11,110 bases of DNA from Ruminococcaceae bacterium UBA6842 (GTDB lineage Bacteria; Bacillota; Clostridia; Oscillospirales; Acutalibacteraceae): NCBI GenBank assembly GCA_002451855.1, contig DKDS01000109.1, positions 217 to 11,326 on the forward strand. The letters run 5' to 3'. Made by a program: the position numbers and the translations under genes. The notes under the pieces were generated by a model that ran no database searches, was not told the DNA's origin, and saw only the letters and a program-made list of their open reading frames with translations. Of this stretch, positions 6,331 to 11,110 are shown in pieces; positions within the stretch are counted from its first letter, which is position 1, and the number at the start of each line of letters is the position of its first letter.

Positions 6331-8519
6331 TACTGATTTATCCTTTCAACGCTGAAAACGCCCTTAAGCTTTTCAAGGCGTAATATTATGCTTTTAAGGT
6401 GTTCAACGCTCTCCGCGTTTACCGACATAACCACAATGCAGTTGCCGCTCTTTACCTGACGGGCGTTAATGCTGTGAACCGAGACACGCATATTGTAAAG
6501 CGTATTCATAACATCCATAAGCAGACCGTCGCGGTCGATAGCCGAGACCTGAAGCGTTGAAATAAAGTTTTCCGGCTTTACGCTGTTCCAGTGGGCAGGT
6601 ATCCAGCGCTCGGGTTCGGCACATTTGCTTATATCCGCCGGAACATTATTGCAGTCCCTTTTATGAATTGAAACGCCGTGTCCCCTTGTAATAAAGCCTA
6701 TTATATCGTCACCCGGGAGCGGAGCGCAGCATTTTGAAAGCTTGATAAGGCAGTTATCTATTCCGTCAACCACAACGCCCTCGGTTGATTTTGTCGTGTG
6801 AGGCTTGACGGGAATAATCTCGGGCGGTTTTGCCGCCGCGGCCCTCTTATTATAATCCTCTTTTACACGGGGCATAATTTTGGAAAGCAGAAGTCCGCCG
6901 TAGCCTATGGCGGCATAAAACTCATCCGCATTCGCAAACTTGAATTTCTTTGCGATGTCCGAAATAAATTCGTTGTATTCCTCTTCGTCGAGGTTTATAT
7001 TGTTGCGCCTGAATTCCTTTTCGGTTTCAAGCTTACCTGCCGCAATGTTCTCGGCTCTCTTTTCCTTCTTGAACCACGAGCGTATTTTTGATTTTGCCTG
7101 CGAAGTAACCGCAATATTAAGCCAATCCCTGCTCGGTCCGTGACCTGCCTGATTGGTGGTGAGAATATCTATTACCTCGCCGGTCTTGATTTCGTGATTG
7201 ATAGGAACTATTTTACCGTCTACCTTTGCGCCGACCATTTTTATGCCGACCTGAGAATGTATGGCAAAGGCAAAATCGACAATGGTTGAACCCACGGGAA
7301 GATTTATAACATCACCCTTTGGGGTGACGGCAAAAACATCCTCCTGCGACAGGTCCACCTTAATACTTCTTACCAAATCGGAATCATCCGTAGTAGCCGC
7401 CTGCGAATCGAGTATCTGCCTTATCCATGCAAGGCGGTCCTCCATTTTTTTGTTGTTTTCGGTAACGCCCTCTTTATATTTCCAGTGCGCCGCTATACCG
7501 AACTCCGCGGTGTGGTGCATTTCAAAGGTGCGTATTTGAATTTCAAACGGTATTCCGGCACGGCTCAGCACCGTGGTGTGAAGCGACTGGTACATATTCG
7601 GCTTAGGCGTAGAAATATAGTCCTTAAAACGGTTCGGAATCGGTCTGAACATATCGTGCATTACGCCTAAAATATTGTAGCAGTCCGCAACCGTATCGGT
7701 TATGATTCTGATAGCGTATATATCATATATTTCATCAAAATCCTTGCCCTGCATATACATTTTGCGGTAAATTCCGTATATCGACTTTACCCTGCCCTGA
7801 AATGCCATTTGAGTGTTGGGCATAACCTCATGCAAACGGGTCTCTATCCGTTGCTTTATCTCTTCGAGAATCTGCTCACGGTGCTGTTTTCTGAGCGCAA
7901 GTAAATTATTAATTTCCTTATACGCAATGGGGTCCAGATGCTTTAAGGCTAAATCCTCAAGCTCCTCTTTAACCGAACGGATACCTAAACGGTGGGCTAT
8001 CGGGGCATAAATTTCCAGAGTTTCTACCGATTTGTCCCTCTGCTTCTGGGGCGGCATAGCGTCGATAGTGCGCATATTGTGCAGTCTGTCGGCAAGCTTT
8101 ATTATAATTACCCTTATATCCTGCCCCATGGCGATAAGCATTTTACGAAGGCTCTCCGCCTGCTGCTGTTCCTTTGTGGAAAAATTGAGGCGTCCGATTT
8201 TGGTAACACCGTCTACAAGCAGGGCTACCTCGTCCCCGAATTCACGCTTTATGTCGTCAAGTGTGGCGTCGGTATCCTCCACAACATCATGAAGAAGCGC
8301 CGCCGCAATTGATTTGCTGTCCATACCGAGCGAAACTATTATAAGTGCCACATTAAACGGGTGCGTATAGTAAGGCTCGCTTGAACAGCGCTTTTGACCC
8401 TCGTGCTTTAAAACGCAATATTCGAAGGCTTTTTTTACAAGGTCATAATCATATGTTCCGCCGAAGTCCTGCATTTGCTTATGCAGTCTTTCGTAATTTG
8501 CGGTTTGTTCCGCTGTCAT
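6330..8519 (-). CDS. rel: Bifunctional (p)ppGpp synthetase/hydrolase, RelA/SpoT family
   Basis: The 729-residue product has the full length and domain order of a long Rel enzyme, which makes and breaks the stringent-response alarmone. The N-terminal HD hydrolase has H53, HD at 77-78, ED at 81-82 and D144, so hydrolase activity should be intact. The synthetase domain (about 235-350) includes GRVKSIYGIYRKM at 242-254, RFKDYISTPKPN at 297-308 and EIQIRT at 326-331. The RFKD motif is the type found in bifunctional Rel rather than synthetase-only RelA. A TGS domain follows at about 393-450, a cysteine-containing zinc-finger/RIS region at about 590-623 (K-C-C-A-P), and an ACT domain at about 653-727. 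The start overlaps the recJ stop as ATGA and is supported by AAGGAGG 8 bases upstream, the best ribosome binding site in the operon. Rel should therefore be translated well independently of recJ. Confidence 0.98.
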   Translation of the reverse strand: MTAEQTANYERLHKQMQDFGGTYDYDLVKKAFEYCVLKHEGQKRCSSEPYYTHPFNVALIIVSLGMDSKSIAAALLHDVVEDTDATLDDIKREFGDEVALLVDGVTKIGRLNFSTKEQQQAESLRKMLIAMGQDIRVIIIKLADRLHNMRTIDAMPPQKQRDKSVETLEIYAPIAHRLGIRSVKEELEDLALKHLDPIAYKEINNLLALRKQHREQILEEIKQRIETRLHEVMPNTQMAFQGRVKSIYGIYRKMYMQGKDFDEIYDIYAIRIITDTVADCYNILGVMHDMFRPIPNRFKDYISTPKPNMYQSLHTTVLSRAGIPFEIQIRTFEMHHTAEFGIAAHWKYKEGVTENNKKMEDRLAWIRQILDSQAATTDDSDLVRSIKVDLSQEDVFAVTPKGDVINLPVGSTIVDFAFAIHSQVGIKMVGAKVDGKIVPINHEIKTGEVIDILTTNQAGHGPSRDWLNIAVTSQAKSKIRSWFKKEKRAENIAAGKLETEKEFRRNNINLDEEEYNEFISDIAKKFKFANADEFYAAIGYGGLLLSKIMPRVKEDYNKRAAAAKPPEIIPVKPHTTKSTEGVVVDGIDNCLIKLSKCCAPLPGDDIIGFITRGHGVSIHKRDCNNVPADISKCAEPERWIPAHWNSVKPENFISTLQVSAIDRDGLLMDVMNTLYNMRVSVHSINARQVKSGNCIVVMSVNAESVEHLKSIILRLEKLKGVFSVERINQ

Positions 8520-10534
8520 CTGCCGTCCCTCCTTTCAATCAGGCTTTTATATATCGTCGAATTTGTAAGCTCGGTTTTCTGTCCCGTATTTCCAAGCGAT
8601 AATACTCTTTTTTCATCAAGCTTTACAAGCTGCAGCTCGGTAAGCGTCATAAGCGCTACCGTGGTTTTGGCATATCCCAAGGAGCTTTGGTTGACGCTTA
8701 TTATGCGCTCTCTTAAAACAGGCTTTACGGCTATCGCTTTATAAATTTTACCTACCTCTTCTCTTGTAGGCAGCAGTGCGTCGGGTTCTACGCCGTGTCC
8801 CGTGATAAATCGGTCGGTTATATCCATTTCCGAAAAAAGCCGTGCATCGTCCGTTCCGCTGATTCTAAGCGCCCTTATTCTGACGGATATATTCCTCTCT
8901 CCGCCGTATTCATTAACCTCGGCGTTAACGGCAACATCAAGAATATCGCCGATTTCATAGCAAAGCTCTTCCCTCGTCACGCCGAAAAGCAAGCCCTGAA
9001 ACGAATTGCTTTCCTTAGAGAACAGCAGTCTTAAATGCTTTCCGCCGCCAATCGGAGTAACAGCTTTAAGGGTAACGCCGTATATCCCGAAAAGAGGCTC
9101 GGGGTTGCCGTGTCCGAACGGTTCAAGACTTTTTAAAGCCTCAGCAAGGTCAAGGGTGAGTGCCGAAGCCTTAAGTCTGCAATCAAGCTTTAATACCGGC
9201 GCAACATATTTTTCTTTATATGCGTATTCATTGATTTTTTCACGGAATTTCGCTATATCGGCGGTTTTAAGGCTTACGCCGCCGGCAAGCTCATGTCCGC
9301 CGAATTTTGTAAGCAATTCTGAGGAACAGCAGAGCGCTTCAAAGAGCGAAAAGCCCTCAATACTTCTGCCTGAGCCGACAGCCTCCTCCCCGTCGGACGA
9401 AATGACTATCGACGGCTTACCGTATCTTTCGGTAATGCGTGAGGCAACTATGCCCACAACACCGTGATGCCAGCCCTCGCCGCTTACAACAATAACACGG
9501 TCGTAATTATATCCGTTTTCCTCAATTTGCTTTACGGCGTCCTTATATATCTGCTTTTCGGTACTTTGTCTTTCGGTGTTAAGTGCGTCTATTTCGTTAG
9601 CTATCTCAAGCGCTGAAAGCATATTATCGGAAAGCAAAAGTTCAACCGCTCTGTCCGCGTTATTCATTCTTCCCGCGGCATTAATTCTCGGCGCTATACC
9701 GAAAGCCAATCTTCCCGAATTCACGCTTTCCCTTTTAATACCCGCAACATTCATAATTGCGGACAGACCGACAGACGGTGAGTTTTTAAGCTTTTGGACG
9801 CCGTATTTTACAATACTTCTGTTTTCGTAAACAAGCGGCATAACATCTGCTGTCACCGCAACGCTCAGCATATCCGCAAAATACGGGAGTAATTCTTCCT
9901 GCTCCTTATTTTCCATAACGCAAACGAGCTTGAACGCAACCTGCGCGCCGCATATATCCTTGAATGAAGAAGAGCAATCCTCCCTGTGCGGATCTACGAC
10001 CGCAAGCGCCGGAGGAAGCTCCCCCTGTGGCAGGTGATGGTCTGTTACCACAGTGGCAATACCAAGTGTTTCGGCATAGGCGATTTCCTTTGCGGAAGCA
10101 ATTCCGTTATCAACGGTTATAATAAGCTCCGTTCCGAGCGCTTTCAGCTTATCGACGGCGCTCATATTCATTCCGTAGCCCTCGTTCAGTCTGTCCGGAA
10201 TATAGTATATACAATCGGCGCCCTTGCTTTTTAAATAACCGTAAAGCAAAGCGGTTGCGGTAACGCCGTCGCAGTCATAATCGCCGTAAACGGCAATTTT
10301 AACGCCGCTTTCCACGGCTTCATTAATAATTCCCGCCGCTTTTTCTATATCGGCAAGCTCATACGGATTATCAAAGCAGGGTTCATCCGAAACAAATTCT
10401 TCCAGAGAAGCCGGGTCGCAGTACCCTCTCTCACAGGCGATAAGCGCAATTATGGGGTCAACATCACATTCCTCGGCAAGACTTTTCGCAAGCTCCTTAT
10501 CGGGAACCGCAACCGACCATTTTTTGAAACCCAT
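8516..10534 (-). CDS. recJ: Single-stranded-DNA-specific exonuclease RecJ
   Basis: RecJ is a cytoplasmic 5'-3' ssDNA exonuclease used in recombinational and mismatch repair. The 672-residue product begins with a short lead-in, then the DHH phosphoesterase domain with YGDYDCDG at 83-90, VDNG at 141-144 and TDHH at 164-167, which bind the catalytic Mn ions. The APRINAAGRMNNA motif at 281-293, WHHGVVGIVASRI at about 355-367 and FGGHELAGG (DHHA1) at 411-419 follow. An OB-like nucleic-acid-binding region and a C-terminal extension of about 100 residues with a winged-helix-like pattern, often seen in Firmicutes RecJ, complete it. ATG 10534 is preceded by GGTG 6 bases upstream. GTG 10543 is an alternative start adding three residues. 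It is the first gene of the operon, about 26 bases from the predicted transcription start. The stop overlaps the rel start by 4 bases, with no apt gene in between. Confidence 0.96.
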   Translation of the reverse strand: MGFKKWSVAVPDKELAKSLAEECDVDPIIALIACERGYCDPASLEEFVSDEPCFDNPYELADIEKAAGIINEAVESGVKIAVYGDYDCDGVTATALLYGYLKSKGADCIYYIPDRLNEGYGMNMSAVDKLKALGTELIITVDNGIASAKEIAYAETLGIATVVTDHHLPQGELPPALAVVDPHREDCSSSFKDICGAQVAFKLVCVMENKEQEELLPYFADMLSVAVTADVMPLVYENRSIVKYGVQKLKNSPSVGLSAIMNVAGIKRESVNSGRLAFGIAPRINAAGRMNNADRAVELLLSDNMLSALEIANEIDALNTERQSTEKQIYKDAVKQIEENGYNYDRVIVVSGEGWHHGVVGIVASRITERYGKPSIVISSDGEEAVGSGRSIEGFSLFEALCCSSELLTKFGGHELAGGVSLKTADIAKFREKINEYAYKEKYVAPVLKLDCRLKASALTLDLAEALKSLEPFGHGNPEPLFGIYGVTLKAVTPIGGGKHLRLLFSKESNSFQGLLFGVTREELCYEIGDILDVAVNAEVNEYGGERNISVRIRALRISGTDDARLFSEMDITDRFITGHGVEPDALLPTREEVGKIYKAIAVKPVLRERIISVNQSSLGYAKTTVALMTLTELQLVKLDEKRVLSLGNTGQKTELTNSTIYKSLIERRDGR
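8528..8534 (-). promoter_or_regulatory. Strong ribosome binding site of rel within the recJ 3' end
   Basis: AAGGAGG lies 8 bases before the rel ATG at 8519 and is embedded in the last codons of recJ. It is nearly a full anti-16S match, stronger than those of dtd, hemZ or the nucleoside kinase. Confidence 0.85.
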
Positions 10535-10566
10535 AGCTTTCACCGCCCATAATCAGTATTAAGATT

Positions 10567-10595
10567 ATTTTACCACTTTCGGCAGCTTTTTTCAA
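10567..10595 (-). promoter_or_regulatory. Sigma-A-type promoter of the recJ-rel-dtd operon
   Basis: On the minus strand TTGAAA (10590-10595), a 17-base spacer ending in TGG, and TAAAAT (10567-10572) form a promoter with an extended -10. Transcription should begin near 10560, about 26 bases before the recJ ATG. It lies between the terminator of the preceding transporter gene and recJ, the only space where the operon promoter could sit. Confidence 0.82.
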
Positions 10596-10618
10596 CTTTT
10601 TTCCGCATAAATCGTTAC

Positions 10619-10651
10619 AAAAAAGCGGAGACCGTGTAACACGGTCTCCGC
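10619..10651 (-). terminator. Intrinsic terminator after the ABC transporter ATPase gene
   Basis: A perfect 12-bp stem (GCGGAGACCGTG with its reverse complement) closes a 3-base loop and is followed on the minus strand by six T residues. It lies 17 bases past the stop codon of the transporter ATPase gene and separates that unit from the recJ operon. Confidence 0.95.
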
Positions 10652-10668
10652 AAAATAATTTAAAAATA

Positions 10669-11110
10669 TCAGTTGCAGATTGTAAGCTCTGTTTCCTTGT
10701 CGAAAAGGTGAATTTTAGCTGTCTCAAACGCAATCTTGATTTTATCTCCCGGACGGGCAGTATTTGTCGGGCTAACTCTCGCGTTGATTGACTGACCTTC
10801 ACAGTTCATATACAGATAGGTTTCTGCACCCATAAGCTCGGTAACTTCAACATCAGCCTCAACGATACCGTCCTTGTGTATTTCAATAAGGTCTTCCTCA
10901 TTGTGTACATTTTCGGGACGGATACCCATAATAACTTCCTTGCCGGCATAAGCTTCAAGGCAGTTGTCCTTATTCTTAGAAGCCGGAAGCTGAATTTTAT
11001 ACTTAACGCCTGCTCTGGTCTTAGTATCCTCAGAACCGAATTCTACAAGATAGTTCTCGCCTTCCTTAAGAAGCTTTGCCTCGATGAAGTTCATCTGCGG
11101 AGAACCGATA
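10669..11110 (-). CDS. Sugar ABC transporter ATP-binding protein, MalK/UgpC/MsmK type, C-terminal part only
   Basis: The frame is open to the right edge, so only the last 147 or so codons are present. The visible part begins in a GSPQMNF segment, the typical junction after the nucleotide-binding domain in MalK-type ATPases. It continues as the regulatory OB/TOBE domain, with GIRPENV, an EVTELMGAETYLY segment and HLFDKETE near the end. The ATG at 11094 is the internal methionine of GSPQMNF, not the start; full-length homologues are about 365-375 residues. These ATPases energise uptake of di- and oligosaccharides, and one copy often serves several transporters. No permease or binding protein is in view on this side. 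A strong terminator follows, so this is the last gene of its transcript. Confidence 0.93.
   Translation of the reverse strand, partial: IGSPQMNFIEAKLLKEGENYLVEFGSEDTKTRAGVKYKIQLPASKNKDNCLEAYAGKEVIMGIRPENVHNEEDLIEIHKDGIVEADVEVTELMGAETYLYMNCEGQSINARVSPTNTARPGDKIKIAFETAKIHLFDKETELTICN

Noticed and set aside
5965..6336. 123-codon plus-strand open frame over dtd
   Set aside because: It is a mirror of the dtd coding sequence with no motif or initiation site of its own.
9006..9467. 153-codon plus-strand open frame
   Set aside because: It is antisense to the recJ core domain and rich in Ser and Pro, as expected from reverse-reading a coding region; no family features.
10497..10802. 101-codon minus-strand open frame between the transporter gene and recJ
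   Set aside because: It runs through the terminator hairpin and the recJ promoter and overlaps both genes out of frame. A 17-codon piece from ATG 10550 could be an upstream frame but has no ribosome binding site.
10669..11094. Complete 141-residue protein starting at 11094
   Set aside because: The methionine is internal to the conserved GSPQMNF junction of MalK-type ATPases, and the frame stays open to the window edge.
1..11110. Search for a defence system, CRISPR array, prophage, insertion sequence, riboswitch or structural RNA
   Set aside because: No direct-repeat array, transposase, integrase, tRNA-like fold or long structured leader was seen. The only intergenic spaces are the short ones holding promoters and terminators.

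Overview
The window is one continuous block of bacterial chromosome with every gene on the minus strand, so transcription runs from the right edge to the left. Protein content points to a Gram-positive anaerobe of the class Clostridia. The signs are a bifunctional Rel next to recJ and dtd, a HemZ-type radical SAM protein, the clostridial tRNA-synthetase-associated type of uridine kinase, and a SpoVB/YtgP-type lipid flippase. Family resemblance and moderate G+C suggest Oscillospiraceae/Ruminococcaceae, but that level is inference. I see no mobile element, CRISPR array, tRNA or rRNA, and no intergenic stretch longer than about 135 bases.

Right edge (10669-11110): the C-terminal part of a MalK/UgpC-type sugar ABC transporter ATPase, closed by a strong intrinsic terminator. 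Centre (2878-10534): a tightly packed six-gene operon, in order of transcription recJ, rel, dtd, a metallo-beta-lactamase-fold hydrolase, hemZ and a nucleoside kinase. It starts from a good extended -10 sigma-A-type promoter at 10567-10595. Its genes are joined by a 4-base ATGA overlap, a TAATG stop/start, a 35-base overlap, a 4-base gap and a 20-base overlap, so translational coupling is likely throughout. The operon combines ssDNA processing (RecJ), (p)ppGpp metabolism (Rel), removal of D-amino acids from tRNA (Dtd), thioester-type hydrolysis (MBL), radical SAM chemistry (HemZ) and nucleoside phosphorylation. It matches the widespread Firmicutes recJ-rel-dtd neighbourhood, but without the apt gene that often sits between recJ and rel.

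Left part: a small coiled-coil plus zinc-ribbon protein of unknown function (2411-2815) has its own near-consensus promoter and its own perfect terminator. Just beyond that terminator, with almost no space for a promoter, lie an MTA/SAH-nucleosidase-like gene (1654-2355) and a GTG-started 14-segment flippase gene that runs off the left edge.

Most of the window is ordinary housekeeping DNA. The items most worth a second look are the solitary zinc-ribbon gene, the terminator pressed against the nucleosidase ribosome binding site, the divergent motifs of that nucleosidase, the stand-alone form of the uridine kinase, and the near-identical architecture of the two promoters. I found no evidence for a new defence, mobile or RNA system.
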